Source: an uncultured Rikenellaceae bacterium
Lineage (GTDB): Bacteria; Bacteroidota; Bacteroidia; Bacteroidales; Rikenellaceae
NCBI GenBank assembly: GCA_910577285.1
Contig: CAJTLO010000004.1
Coordinates: 1-52,097 of the forward strand
DNA length: 52,097 bases
Direction of reading: 5' to 3'
In this document: in pieces, positions 25,909 through 35,650 of the stretch
Position numbering within the stretch: position 1 is the first letter of the stretch
Layout: the number at the start of each line of letters is the position of its first letter
Program-made: the position numbers and the translations under genes
The notes under the pieces: generated by a model
Told to the model about the DNA's origin: nothing
Databases searched by the model: none
What the model saw: the letters and a program-made list of their open reading frames with translations, nothing else

Positions 25909-27299
25909 CGGAAATCCGACCCAAAAACATCTATTTTCTCGGCATCGGCGGCATCGGCATGAGCGCCATCGCCCGCTACTACCTGCTCGAAGGAGCCCGG
26001 GTAGGGGGATACGACCGTACCGAGACCGCCCTCACACGCGCACTCGCCGCCGAGGGAGCCGACATCCACTACGAAGACGACCCGACCCTGATCGGGGAGC
26101 ATTTCCGCAACCCCGAAGAAACGCTCGTCGTCTATACGCCCGCCCTGCCTGCAGACCACGCCGAAACGGCCTGGTTCCGCGACCGCGGCTTCCGCATTCT
26201 GAAACGTTCGCAGATACTCGGCCTGCTGGCCGCCGACAAATACGTCATGGCCGTAGCGGGCACCCACGGCAAGACCACCACCACCACCCTCACCGCCTGG
26301 CTGAACCATGTGGCCGGAGGGGGCGGAAGCGCCTTCCTGGGCGGTATCTCGAAGAACTTCGACAACAACTTCGTCTACGGGCCCGGCAACCGCCTCGCCG
26401 TGGAAGCCGACGAGTTCGACCGCTCGTTCCTCCAGTTGTGGCCCGATGCGGCGGTTATCACCTCGGCCGACGCCGACCACCTCGACATATACGGTACCCA
26501 CGAGGAGCTCCGCCGCACCTTCGCCCGCTTCGCCGGGCAGATCAGGCCGGGCGGCACGCTCATCATCAAACAGGGCGTAGACCTTCCGATCACGAACCCC
26601 GACATCCGCATCTACACCTATGCCTGCGATGCGGCGGAGGCCGACTTCCGCGCTGCAAACCTGCACGTACAACCCGACGGGACCTATCGTTTCGACATCG
26701 TCTGCCCCGACCGCACCCTCACCGGATGCCGGCTGGGAATTCCCGGCAAGGTAAACGTAGAGAATGCCGTGGCGGCCACCGCCCTGCTGTGGGTGGCGGG
26801 ATTCGACGAGGAGAAGCTCCGCGAGGGTCTGGAAACCTTCCGGGGCGTGAAGCGACGCTTCGACTTCCACATCAACACGCCGCAACTCATCTACATGGAC
26901 GACTACGCCCACCATCCCGAAGAGCTGCGGGCGGCGCTCTCCTCCGTGCGGAGCATGTTCCCCGGCCGGAGGATCACGGCCATCTTCCAGCCGCACCTCT
27001 ACACCCGCACGCGGGATTTCCACCGCGGCTTCGCCCAGGCGCTTTCGCTGGCCGACGAGGTGGTGCTCGTGCCCATCTATCCGGCCCGCGAAGAGCCCAT
27101 CGAGGGCGTCTCGTCGGAGATGATCGCCGATCTGCTCACCGTTCCCCACCGCGTCGTCCCGCTGGAGGAGGTAGCCCGCGCAACGGAAGAGAGCCGGGTC
27201 GACATCCTCATCAGCTTCGGGGCAGGCAACATCGAGAACCACACCGGTGAAATAGCCCGGCGGCTGCAAGAGCGCCTGCAAAACGGCCGCGCAAAGTAG
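25905..27299 (+). CDS. murC: UDP-MurNAc:L-alanine ligase
   Basis: This 464-residue Mur ligase adds the first stem-peptide residue. The Rossmann-like start has FLGIGGIGMSAIARYYL, the ATP loop is GTHGKTTTTTL, then EADEFDRSFL and SADADHLDIYG. The end contains FQPHLYTRTRDF and SFGAGNIENH. The start overlaps the murG stop (ATGA). It is the last precursor gene of the cluster, and a hairpin follows before ftsQ. Confidence 0.96.
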   Translation: MTEIRPKNIYFLGIGGIGMSAIARYYLLEGARVGGYDRTETALTRALAAEGADIHYEDDPTLIGEHFRNPEETLVVYTPALPADHAETAWFRDRGFRILKRSQILGLLAADKYVMAVAGTHGKTTTTTLTAWLNHVAGGGGSAFLGGISKNFDNNFVYGPGNRLAVEADEFDRSFLQLWPDAAVITSADADHLDIYGTHEELRRTFARFAGQIRPGGTLIIKQGVDLPITNPDIRIYTYACDAAEADFRAANLHVQPDGTYRFDIVCPDRTLTGCRLGIPGKVNVENAVAATALLWVAGFDEEKLREGLETFRGVKRRFDFHINTPQLIYMDDYAHHPEELRAALSSVRSMFPGRRITAIFQPHLYTRTRDFHRGFAQALSLADEVVLVPIYPAREEPIEGVSSEMIADLLTVPHRVVPLEEVARATEESRVDILISFGAGNIENHTGEIARRLQERLQNGRAK

Positions 27300-27333
27300 T
27301 CCATCCCCTTTTTCGGGCTTTCCGCACTCCTTC

Positions 27334-27373
27334 CGCCCCCTCCCCCGGCCTTTCCCGACCGGGAGAGGGGGCG
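27334..27373 (+). terminator. Strong hairpin between murC and ftsQ
   Basis: A 15-bp stem with one mismatch (arms at 27334-27348 and 27359-27373, C/G-rich) lies 34 nt after the murC stop. No T run follows, so it may attenuate or mark an mRNA processing point inside the cluster rather than end transcription. Confidence 0.5.
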
Positions 27374-27507
27374 TATACAACCCCTCGGACGACACACTTC
27401 CCGCCCGCACCCTCGCTCGGTTTGGATTTTTTGTCGTAATTTTACGGGCACAATCCGAACACACACCATCGGCCGGCCCCCCTTTCCGGCACCACGCAAT
27501 ACACGGC

Positions 27508-28341
27508 ATGAACCGCGGTCTTAAAATAGTCCTGTCGTCGGTCGTCTGGACCGGCATCGTCGCCTACCTCGTCTGGGCCGGCGGCCTGGGTGAGCGCAAA
27601 CGTGCGACGGCGAGGGTACGCGAAATGGAGATCACGGTACGCGACAGCACCGAGATCGGCATCATCCGTCCGGCGGACGTACGCCGCTGGATCACCTCCG
27701 CCGGCCTCGATCCGCTCGACCGCCACATCGACTCGGTGAATCTGGGCGCCATTACGGAAGTGGTACAGGCGCACGACTTCGTCCGCAAGGCACGCACTTC
27801 GGTGGGACTGGACGGTATCCTCACCGTCGCACTGGAACAGAGACGCCCCCTCATGCGTATCCTCACCGACAACGGCTACGACCTCTATTACACCACCGAC
27901 GGCTATATCGTCCCCGCCGGGAGACGCTCCGCCCACTATGTTCCGGTCGTCACGGGCCGCTTTGGCCTGCCTTTTGCGAACGGCTTCAGCGGACAATTAG
28001 GTGCAGGCACGGAAGAGGCTGAAAAAAAGTCAAATGAAAATTACATATTTCTATACAAACTCATTAATTTTGTAGAATATATCGAGGAGAGTGAGTTCTG
28101 GAGCGCTCAGGTCGTGCAGATCAACGTATTACCGGGCGCAGGTCCCCGTTCGCAGCCCCAGGTGGAGATCATCCCGAGAGTGGGCGACCAGGTCGTGCTG
28201 CTCGGGGAGCTGGACGGCTACGAGCGCAAACTCGCCAAACTGCTGACTTTCTACCGGAAAGCCATGGCAAAGGAGGGTTGGGACAAATGGAACTACATCG
28301 ACCTCAGATACGACGGACAGGTGGTGTGCAGCGAACGGTAA
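27508..28341 (+). CDS. ftsQ: Cell division protein FtsQ
   Basis: This 277-residue bitopic protein has one membrane helix near residues 7-25 and a POTRA-like region at about 36-110 (MEITVRDSTEIGIIRPADVRRWI), then a beta domain. It is a periplasmic part of the FtsQLB complex. The segment FANGFSGQLG...ENYIFLYKLINFVEYI is typical of Bacteroidota FtsQ. Base composition drops briefly to AT-rich around 28020-28080. The call rests on domain layout and position before ftsA. Confidence 0.88.
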   Translation: MNRGLKIVLSSVVWTGIVAYLVWAGGLGERKRATARVREMEITVRDSTEIGIIRPADVRRWITSAGLDPLDRHIDSVNLGAITEVVQAHDFVRKARTSVGLDGILTVALEQRRPLMRILTDNGYDLYYTTDGYIVPAGRRSAHYVPVVTGRFGLPFANGFSGQLGAGTEEAEKKSNENYIFLYKLINFVEYIEESEFWSAQVVQINVLPGAGPRSQPQVEIIPRVGDQVVLLGELDGYERKLAKLLTFYRKAMAKEGWDKWNYIDLRYDGQVVCSER

Positions 28342-28422
28342 AGCGGGCTGCGAACCTCCCGTCCGGGAACGGATAGACGGGAACGGCGGCGATGCCGCTT
28401 TTTTGCAAAAGGATCAGATCAC

Positions 28423-29892
28423 ATGCAGGTGGAAAACAACAGCTACGTCGTAGCCATAGACCTCGGCTCAGGCAGCGTGACGGCCGCAGCGGGCAGCAAA
28501 GACCCCGACGGCAGGCTCAACATCATAGACATCGTTTCCAAACCCATGACAGGCATGTCATGCGGCGAGGTCATCAACATCGAACAGGTCACCGGAGCGG
28601 TCCGTACCGCGGTAGCGGAACTGGAAGAGCACCTCGGCATCAAGGTGACGGAAGCCTATGCAGGCATCTCCGGCCACGACATCAAGTGCGCCGACAGCTC
28701 CTATTTCGTCTACGTCAGCGGCGAAGACCACGAAATATGCGAGGAGGATGTCGCCAAGCTCCACGAGAGCATGAACAGCCTCCAGCCGCCCGAAGGGATC
28801 TGCATTCTCGACCGTACGCCGCAGAAATACGTCATCGACTCGCGCGAGGAGACGATGCAGCCCGTGGGACGTTTCGGCCAGCAGCTCGAAGCCACCTTCA
28901 ACTTCACCCTCGCCAACCGCGGTAGTCTCGAAAGGCTCAACAAAGCCTTCCTGCGACTGGGCATCGGTCAGCGCAGGCTTTTCACCAACGCACAGGCGAG
29001 CGCAGCCGCCGTACTGACCGAAGACGAAAAGGAACTCGGCGCGGCAGTGATCGACATCGGCGCAGGCTGCACGGACATCTGCATCTGGCAGGACAACATC
29101 ATGCGCTACGTGGGCGTACTGCCCGTCGGCTCGGACGCCATCAACCGCGACATCCGTTCCATCGCGATTCCGGAGCGCTTCATCGAGAAGCTGAAGACCA
29201 CCCACGGATACGCCGTAGCGACCCAGATACCGGAGGAGAAACGGGCGCAGAGCATCAAAATCAAGGGGCGCACCCAGCGCGAAAACAAGGAGATATCGTT
29301 CTACAACCTCGCCCAGATCATCGAGGCACGACTGCTGGATATCGTGGAGAACGTAATGGAAGAGATCAAGGAGTCGGGCTATGCCGACAAGCTCGGTTCG
29401 GGCCTCGTCCTCACCGGCGGCGGCGCCTGCCTCAAAGACATCGACACCCTCTTCCGGGAGCGCACCAAATACGACGTGCGCATAAGCAGCACCTATCCGG
29501 AACTGGTGAACGACCGCTCGCTCCCCGTAGCCGACGACATGCACCTCTCCTCGGCGATCGGCCTCCTGCTGCTCGGTCTGCAGGAGGGGAACGTAACGGC
29601 CACCGACCGACCGCTTCGGAAAAAAGAGGAAGAGCCGCAACCCGCCCCCCAGGAACCCCAGACGCCCCGCCCCGCCGAGACGCCCCGGCCGCAGGCCGCA
29701 CCGGTGGCGGAACCCGCCGCGCGGGAACCGGAACCCGATCCGGTGATCGACCGCCCCGCAGAAAAACCGGAACAGCGGTCGGCCGACACCCACCAGGGCG
29801 GCAACAACGGGAAGGGGAAGCGGAAACCTTTCAGCGGCATCGGTCGCTTTTTCAAAGACATTTTCGAGGTCGTCGACGACGACGAGATATAA
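28423..29892 (+). CDS. ftsA: Cell division protein FtsA
   Basis: This 489-residue actin-like ATPase tethers FtsZ to the membrane. The nucleotide site shows VVAIDLGSGSVTAAAG at the start, AAVIDIGAGCTDICIW in the middle and LVLTGGGACLKDID later. A Pro/Glu/Ala-rich linker of about 70 residues (about 395-465) separates the core from the C-terminal amphipathic helix GIGRFFKDIFEVVDDDEI, which should bind the membrane. The linker makes it longer than E. coli FtsA (420 residues). It is 12 bases upstream of ftsZ. Confidence 0.95.
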   Translation: MQVENNSYVVAIDLGSGSVTAAAGSKDPDGRLNIIDIVSKPMTGMSCGEVINIEQVTGAVRTAVAELEEHLGIKVTEAYAGISGHDIKCADSSYFVYVSGEDHEICEEDVAKLHESMNSLQPPEGICILDRTPQKYVIDSREETMQPVGRFGQQLEATFNFTLANRGSLERLNKAFLRLGIGQRRLFTNAQASAAAVLTEDEKELGAAVIDIGAGCTDICIWQDNIMRYVGVLPVGSDAINRDIRSIAIPERFIEKLKTTHGYAVATQIPEEKRAQSIKIKGRTQRENKEISFYNLAQIIEARLLDIVENVMEEIKESGYADKLGSGLVLTGGGACLKDIDTLFRERTKYDVRISSTYPELVNDRSLPVADDMHLSSAIGLLLLGLQEGNVTATDRPLRKKEEEPQPAPQEPQTPRPAETPRPQAAPVAEPAAREPEPDPVIDRPAEKPEQRSADTHQGGNNGKGKRKPFSGIGRFFKDIFEVVDDDEI

Positions 29893-29904
29893 ACCGTTCC
29901 GGCA

Positions 29905-31197
29905 ATGACAGACGAAAACGAAGTAATCGTAGGCATTAAACTGCCCAGGAAAAACCCGTCCATCATCATGGTACTGGGTGTGGGCGGTGCGGGCGGCAAC
30001 GCCGTGAACCACATGTTCGACCTGGGCATCACGGATGTAACATTCATGGTCTGCAACACCGACCGGCAGGCGCTCAACGCCAGTCCCGTCCCCATCAAGG
30101 TACAGCTGGGCGAAGGACTCGGTGCGGGCAACGACCCCAACAAAGGACGTCAGGCGGCGATAGAGAGCCTCGACGACATCGTGCTGCGCTTCGAACAGGA
30201 GGGTACCAAGATGGTATTCGTCACGGCCGGCATGGGCGGCGGAACGGGTACCGGAGCCGCTCCGGTGATCGCCAAGGCGGCCCGCGACCGGGGCATTCTC
30301 ACCGTGGGCATCGTCACCCTTCCCTTCAATGCCGAGGGGCGCAAGCGGGTGGACCAGGCCAACCGGGGACTCGAGGAACTGCGCAAGAACGTGGACTCGC
30401 TCGTGGTGATCCACAACGACAACATCGCCAAAATATACGGTTCCCTGCCGCTCGAGGAGGCCTTCGGCAAAGCCGACGACATCCTCGCCACGGCAGCCAA
30501 AGGCATTGCCGAGCTCATCACCCGGGAGGGCAACGTGAACGTGGACTTCGCCGACGTGAAAGCCGTCATGACCAACGGCGGCATGGCACTCATGGGATCG
30601 GGACGGGCCAGCGGCGCGGACAAGATCGCCAAAGTGACCGAAGCGGCGCTCTCCTCCCCGCTTCTCAACCATCAAGAGATCAAGGGCGCACGGGACATCC
30701 TCTTCAACCTCTCCTACAGTCCGGGGCAGATCAGTTTCGACGAAGCCACCTCGGTACTGGAGATGATTCAGCGCAAGGCGAGCCGCGGAATAGGCGACCC
30801 GCACTCGGCCAACATCATCTGGGGTGCGGGCGTAGACCCCTCGCTCGACGACGAAATCGTACTCACCATCGTGGCGACCGGTTTCGACAACGTGAACCCG
30901 CTGGGCAACCAACCGGGCCAGCAGAACGCCGCAGAACGGCAGGCCGCCGGCAGGATCTTCCACCCCGCAGGCCGCAAACCGCAGGCCAACGCCAACGTGA
31001 TCAACGTCAAAAAGACCAACCGACTCGGCGATATCGAGAAATACCTCGCCACCCCGGCCTACATCCGGCGCAACATCCGGCTCACCAACGCCGTCGTGCC
31101 GGGCAGCGGTAAGGCATCGAAAGTTTCGATGAAGGACGAAGCCGCCGAGCCGCAGCGCACCGGACAGGCCGAAAACGACCTCTTCGGCCAGCGCTGA
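29905..31197 (+). CDS. ftsZ: Cell division GTPase FtsZ
   Basis: This 430-residue tubulin homologue forms the Z ring. It has LGVGGAGGNAVNHM (about residues 24-37), the tubulin signature GGGTGTG at 111-117, and TLPFNAEGRKR. The T7-loop region is followed by NVNVDFADVKAVM. The C-terminal linker is followed by a TPAYIRRN segment and the end NDLFGQR, as in Bacteroidota FtsZ. Length is typical for the phylum. Confidence 0.97.
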   Translation: MTDENEVIVGIKLPRKNPSIIMVLGVGGAGGNAVNHMFDLGITDVTFMVCNTDRQALNASPVPIKVQLGEGLGAGNDPNKGRQAAIESLDDIVLRFEQEGTKMVFVTAGMGGGTGTGAAPVIAKAARDRGILTVGIVTLPFNAEGRKRVDQANRGLEELRKNVDSLVVIHNDNIAKIYGSLPLEEAFGKADDILATAAKGIAELITREGNVNVDFADVKAVMTNGGMALMGSGRASGADKIAKVTEAALSSPLLNHQEIKGARDILFNLSYSPGQISFDEATSVLEMIQRKASRGIGDPHSANIIWGAGVDPSLDDEIVLTIVATGFDNVNPLGNQPGQQNAAERQAAGRIFHPAGRKPQANANVINVKKTNRLGDIEKYLATPAYIRRNIRLTNAVVPGSGKASKVSMKDEAAEPQRTGQAENDLFGQR

Positions 31198-31302
31198 TCC
31201 GGCACCGCCGCAGGAACCGGGGCGGCAACGCCCTCCCTGCAACGCCCCCACCGACCCGGTCCGTGAGGGAAGTACCGTGAGAGGAACCAACACAGAGAAG
31301 TT

Positions 31303-32628
31303 TTGACACATCTATACAGTATATTCATCTACAAAGGGTTCGACCCGACGACCATCGTCAGTCTCGTCATACTGACCTTTCTCATCTGCATCTCGGCCTT
31401 CGCATCCGGTTCGGAAACGGCGCTCTTCTCGCTGTCGCCCTCCGACATCCGGACCGTGAGGTTTCGGGGCGGAAAGAGCGACGATGCCATCCTGAAACTC
31501 CTCTCCTCGGAGGACTACATGCTGGCTACGATACTGATCCTCAACAATCTGGTCAATATCATCATCGTCATCCTCTCCAACAACATCATCGACTCGCTGG
31601 TGGAGTTCACCTCCAAAGGATGGAACTTCGCCTTCAAGACGGTGCTCGTCACCTTCATCCTGCTGCTCTTCGGGGAGATCATCCCCAAAGTGACCGCTTC
31701 GCACTTTCCGCTCCGTTTCGCGAGTATCATCGCCGTGCCGCTGCTCGGCGTGAAGTCGCTCTTCAGGCCACTCTCCTGGATTCTCGTGAAGATGGGCGAA
31801 CGGTTCAACAAAAGGGCCGCAAAGAGCCATACGAACATCTCGATGGACGAACTTTCGGACGCCCTCGAAATGACGCAGACCGAGAGCAGCGAGGAGAAGA
31901 AAATGCTCTCGGGCATCGTCGATTTCGTCAACACCAACGTAGAGGACATCATGCGGCCGCGACTCGACATCACCGCGGTGAATGTGGAATGGGGATTCGA
32001 TGCGGTACGCAACACGATCGTGGAGTCGGGATTCTCCCGCATTCCCGCCTACCGCGACAGCATCGACAACATCGAAGGCATTCTCTACGTCAAGGACATG
32101 CTCCCCTTCATCAACGAGCACGACGACTTCCAGTGGCAGCGACAGCTCCGGGAAGCCTACTATATTCCCGAGCACAAGAAAATCAACGACCTGCTGGCCG
32201 AATTCCAAAGCAACAAGGTACACATGGCCATCGTCGTGGACGAATACGGTTCCACGCTCGGGCTGCTCTCGCTGGAAGACATCATCGAAGAGATCGTGGG
32301 AGAGATCACCGACGAAAGCGACAAGGACGAAACCTTCTACCGCAAACTGGCCGACGGAACCTACCTCTTCGACGGCAAGACCCATATCTACGACTTCCTG
32401 GATGTAGTGAAGATCGACGACGACACGTTCGACGACGTGAAAGGACAGGCCGAAACCGTAGCGGGACTCATGCTGGAGATCAAACGCGACTTTCTCAAAC
32501 GGGGCGATTCCATCACCTCACACGGCGTCACCTTTACGGTAGAGGCCGTCGAGAAACGCCGGATCGACAAAATCAGGATCAAACTTCCCGAAACGACCGA
32601 CGCCGCCGCCCAGCATACCGCCCGGTAA
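31303..32628 (+). CDS. gldE: GldE-like membrane protein with CBS pair and CorC/HlyC domain
   Basis: The 441-residue protein has an N-terminal DUF21-type membrane domain with about four helices (residues about 17-40, 75-95, 110-130, 140-160). A CBS pair follows at about 205-335 (VEDIMRPRLDITAVNVEW, HMAIVVDEYGSTLGLLSLED), then a C-terminal transporter-associated domain. Homologues next to ftsZ and a PPTase in Bacteroidota are called GldE; relatives affect Mg/Co transport. Translation should start at TTG 31303, since no ATG lies upstream in frame and the next ATG would cut the first helix. Gliding itself is not implied. Confidence 0.85.
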   Translation: MTHLYSIFIYKGFDPTTIVSLVILTFLICISAFASGSETALFSLSPSDIRTVRFRGGKSDDAILKLLSSEDYMLATILILNNLVNIIIVILSNNIIDSLVEFTSKGWNFAFKTVLVTFILLLFGEIIPKVTASHFPLRFASIIAVPLLGVKSLFRPLSWILVKMGERFNKRAAKSHTNISMDELSDALEMTQTESSEEKKMLSGIVDFVNTNVEDIMRPRLDITAVNVEWGFDAVRNTIVESGFSRIPAYRDSIDNIEGILYVKDMLPFINEHDDFQWQRQLREAYYIPEHKKINDLLAEFQSNKVHMAIVVDEYGSTLGLLSLEDIIEEIVGEITDESDKDETFYRKLADGTYLFDGKTHIYDFLDVVKIDDDTFDDVKGQAETVAGLMLEIKRDFLKRGDSITSHGVTFTVEAVEKRRIDKIRIKLPETTDAAAQHTAR

Positions 32629-32791
32629 CGCCTCCATCACCGCACCAAACATCCGGCACTCCGGCGGGTCCCATACGCACGGCACACCGCCTCGCTCCAC
32701 CCGTGACCTCTGCGATACGACGGCACCCGCAATACGCCCCGGCCCGACGAAACCGGTTTTACCGGACCGGAAGGCCGAACACCTCCCCGAC

Positions 32792-33454
32792 ATGACCCGA
32801 AAAGAGGAAAATACGGAAATACGCCCCGAAAGGATCTACGCCGCGCACGACACCCTGCTGGTCGTCACGCCCCTCGTGCGTGTGGAGGAGGCCGCCCCCC
32901 ATCTGACCGACGACGACCTCGCCCGTATCGGCGCCTTCACCGGCGACAAACGCCGGAGGGAACAAGCCTCCTGGCGCAGTGTCGTCCGACGCTTCGCCGG
33001 CACGGCCCCCATCGCCTATACGGAAACCGGAGCACCCTACCTCCGGGACGGCAGCCGGCACATCGGCGTTTCGCACACCCACTCGCAGGCCGCCGTCATT
33101 CTCTCCGACCGGCGATGCGCGGTGGATATCGAACGTATCGACAGAAACTTCCCGCGCGTCGCCGCCCGTTTTCTCTCTCAGCAGGAGGCCGCCCTTCCGC
33201 AGAGCCACGAGGCACTCTTCCTCCCCTGGATGTGGTGTGCCAAAGAGGCCCTCTACAAATTCGCAGGACGCAAAGGGCTCGACCTCACCGAAGACCTTCG
33301 GGTGATCCGGATCGAGATGCAGAGCGGCCAGCTCACCGGAGCTATCCGCCACAGCGACGGAACGTGGCGCGAATACCCCATGCACGCCTTTACGGAGATG
33401 GGCACCGCGTGCGTCTGGATGACGGATACGGCTACCGCACCCACCCGACCGTAA
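32792..33454 (+). CDS. 4'-phosphopantetheinyl transferase
   Basis: This 220-residue Sfp-type enzyme activates acyl or peptidyl carrier proteins with phosphopantetheine. Visible signatures are RHIGVSHTHSQAAVIL, CAVDIERIDR (metal-binding Asp and Glu) and WMWCAKEALYKFAG. It may serve fatty-acid synthesis or a secondary pathway; the target cannot be read from sequence. It lies 163 bp after gldE, an arrangement seen in other Bacteroidota. Confidence 0.9.
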   Translation: MTRKEENTEIRPERIYAAHDTLLVVTPLVRVEEAAPHLTDDDLARIGAFTGDKRRREQASWRSVVRRFAGTAPIAYTETGAPYLRDGSRHIGVSHTHSQAAVILSDRRCAVDIERIDRNFPRVAARFLSQQEAALPQSHEALFLPWMWCAKEALYKFAGRKGLDLTEDLRVIRIEMQSGQLTGAIRHSDGTWREYPMHAFTEMGTACVWMTDTATAPTRP

Positions 33455-33855
33455 CCTCCGCCCCACTCCCCGCCGCCCCGGAAAAGCATCCGCACGTCGC
33501 CGTTCCGCACCTCTGCCCGCCGCCGGCCGTCGCTCCGGATGGCCCGCGGGAAGCCGGCATCCGGAGCAAAAGCCGAAAGAGCACTCCGAACGCCACACCC
33601 GTCCGGCATCGGGCCGCACCCGCGCCCGCTCCAAACACCCGCTATCCGGACATCAAGCATAACGACCAATACAACGGCCGCCAAACGACATGTCCCGAAC
33701 CGCGGTCTTCGGACGGCAAGCCCCGCCACCGGATATCCGCCCCCTGTCCCCCCGCATCACCCGGCCCGCAAACCCTCCCTGCGGGCATATCCCGCCCATA
33801 GGGGCTACACTATTGCAGAATTTTTAATACCTTTACGGATATTAACGAACCGACA
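33455..33855. other. GC-rich intergenic stretch before kdsA
   Basis: About 400 bp with no convincing gene. An imperfect -7 box (TACCTTTA, 33828-33835) precedes kdsA without a properly spaced -33 box. Nothing else was recognised. Confidence 0.45.
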
Positions 33856-34620
33856 ATGACCCAATCAACGAATCCCATATTCATCGCCGGCCCGTGCGTG
33901 ATAGAGAGCGCACAACTGCTCGACACGGTAGCGGCGGAACTCGTCCGGCTCCGGCAGACGCTGGGTGTCGAAATCATCTTCAAAGCCTCGTTCGACAAGG
34001 CCAACCGTACCTCGCTCGGCTCGTTCCGCGGACCGGGTATGGAACAGGGACTCCGGATGCTCGCGGACGTCAAAAGCAAATACGGGCTGCGCATCCTCAC
34101 CGACATCCACGAAACCTGGCAGGCCGGGCCGACGGGAGAGGTGGTGGACGTGATCCAGATTCCCGCTTTCCTGTGCCGCCAGACCGACCTGCTCGTGGCG
34201 GCGGCGAAAACCGGACGGACGGTCAACATCAAGAAAGCGCAGTTCCTCTCCGGCAAAGACATGTATTACCCCGTCCAGAAGGTCAGGGAGTCGGGCGGCG
34301 GCGAGGTATGGCTCACCGAACGCGGCAACATGTTCGGCTACAACAACCTCGTGGTGGACTTCCGCAACATCCCCGACATGCTGGAGTTCACACCCCGCGT
34401 CATCATGGACTGCACCCATTCGGTGCAGCGCCCCGGCGCCGGCAACGGCGTCACCGGCGGCAACCGCGAATTCGTACCGCCGATGGCCCTCGCCGCCAAA
34501 GCGTTCGGTGCGAACGGCTACTTCTTCGAAGTGCATCCGCAGGCCGACCGGGCCCTCAGCGACGCAGCCAACTCGCTCTATCTTTCAGACCTCGAAAAAG
34601 TCATCACCTCCCTGCTATGA
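33856..34620 (+). CDS. kdsA: 3-deoxy-8-phosphooctulonate (Kdo-8-P) synthase
   Basis: This 254-residue enzyme condenses phosphoenolpyruvate with arabinose 5-phosphate to Kdo-8-P for lipid A/core. Signatures are FIAGPCVIES, FKASFDKANRTS, FRGPGMEQGL, ILTDIHE and DCTHSVQRPGAGNGVTGG. It is slightly shorter than E. coli KdsA (284). Its stop overlaps the start of kdsD (ATGA). Confidence 0.96.
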   Translation: MTQSTNPIFIAGPCVIESAQLLDTVAAELVRLRQTLGVEIIFKASFDKANRTSLGSFRGPGMEQGLRMLADVKSKYGLRILTDIHETWQAGPTGEVVDVIQIPAFLCRQTDLLVAAAKTGRTVNIKKAQFLSGKDMYYPVQKVRESGGGEVWLTERGNMFGYNNLVVDFRNIPDMLEFTPRVIMDCTHSVQRPGAGNGVTGGNREFVPPMALAAKAFGANGYFFEVHPQADRALSDAANSLYLSDLEKVITSLL

Positions 34621-35576
34621 GCCCGATCAAAGAGAGCGCCCTGAACACCTTCAGGGCAGAGGCCGAGGCGGTTGCATCGCTCGCCGGCCAACTGACAGAA
34701 GATTTTGAAAAAGCCGTCCGCGCCATCCTCGCCACCCACGGCAAGGTGATCGTGACCGGCATGGGGAAATCGGGCCTCGTGGGCCGCAAGATCGCCGCGA
34801 CGCTGGCCAGTACCGGTACCCCCTCGTTCTTTCTCCATCCGGGCGAAGCCTACCACGGCGACCTGGGAATGATCGAACCGGGCGACATCGTGCTGGCACT
34901 CTCCAACTCCGGCCAGACGGACGAAGTACTTCGCCTCATCCCCTATCTGCAGGACAACGGCAACACGGTGATCGCCATGACGGGCAACGCCGGGTCTACG
35001 CTGGCGAAGAACTCCACCTACCACCTCGACGTGTCCGTGCGGAGCGAGGCCTGTCCGCTGAGCCTCGCACCGACCTGCTCGACTACGGCTCAGCTGGCCA
35101 TGGGCGACGCGATCGCGGTAGCTCTGATGAACGAACGCAGCTTCCGGGCCGAGGATTTCGCCCGCTTCCATCCGGGCGGCAGCCTCGGACGACGGCTGCT
35201 CACCCGCGTAGGCGACGTGATGCGCAACGAACACCTCCCCACCGCCTCCCCGACCGACAAGCTCGGCGAGGTCATCATCACCATCAGCGACGCCCGCATG
35301 GGCGTAGCGGTCATCATGGAGGAGGAGCAGATAGCCGGTATCGTCACCGACGGCGACGTACGCCGCGCCATGCTCAAATACGGCGCACGATTTTTCGACA
35401 TCACCGTGGGCGATATCATGACGCGGACACCGAAAACGGTCCGTGTGACCGACCGTCTCACCGATGCCGAACAGCTCATGCAGGACAACAAGATACACTC
35501 GCTGATCGTGGTCGACCGCGACGACAGGCTGGCCGGCATCGTGGAATTGTACGACCTGATGCGCAGCGGAAAATAA
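34617..35576 (+). CDS. kdsD: Arabinose-5-phosphate isomerase
   Basis: This 319-residue protein has a SIS sugar-isomerase domain (about 35-175, with VTGMGKSGLVGRKIAATLAS and LALSNSGQTDEVL) and two CBS domains (about 205-319). It converts ribulose 5-phosphate to arabinose 5-phosphate, the substrate of KdsA. The overlap with kdsA makes a compact Kdo operon, which supports KdsD rather than another KpsF/GutQ paralogue. Confidence 0.94.
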   Translation: MSPIKESALNTFRAEAEAVASLAGQLTEDFEKAVRAILATHGKVIVTGMGKSGLVGRKIAATLASTGTPSFFLHPGEAYHGDLGMIEPGDIVLALSNSGQTDEVLRLIPYLQDNGNTVIAMTGNAGSTLAKNSTYHLDVSVRSEACPLSLAPTCSTTAQLAMGDAIAVALMNERSFRAEDFARFHPGGSLGRRLLTRVGDVMRNEHLPTASPTDKLGEVIITISDARMGVAVIMEEEQIAGIVTDGDVRRAMLKYGARFFDITVGDIMTRTPKTVRVTDRLTDAEQLMQDNKIHSLIVVDRDDRLAGIVELYDLMRSGK

Positions 35577-35650
35577 TCGGAACCCGGCCGCATGCTCCGC
35601 GCCGCAGAGAGGAACTCCACGCATACGAAGCACACAAACCATTGCCGATC

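Noticed and set aside
28558..31311. A 917-codon minus-strand open frame opposite ftsA and ftsZ
   Set aside because: It is the antisense shadow of two well-identified genes.
33813..33835. Promoter for kdsA
   Set aside because: The TTG and TACCTTTA boxes are only 12 nt apart instead of about 19, and the -7 box has a mismatch.
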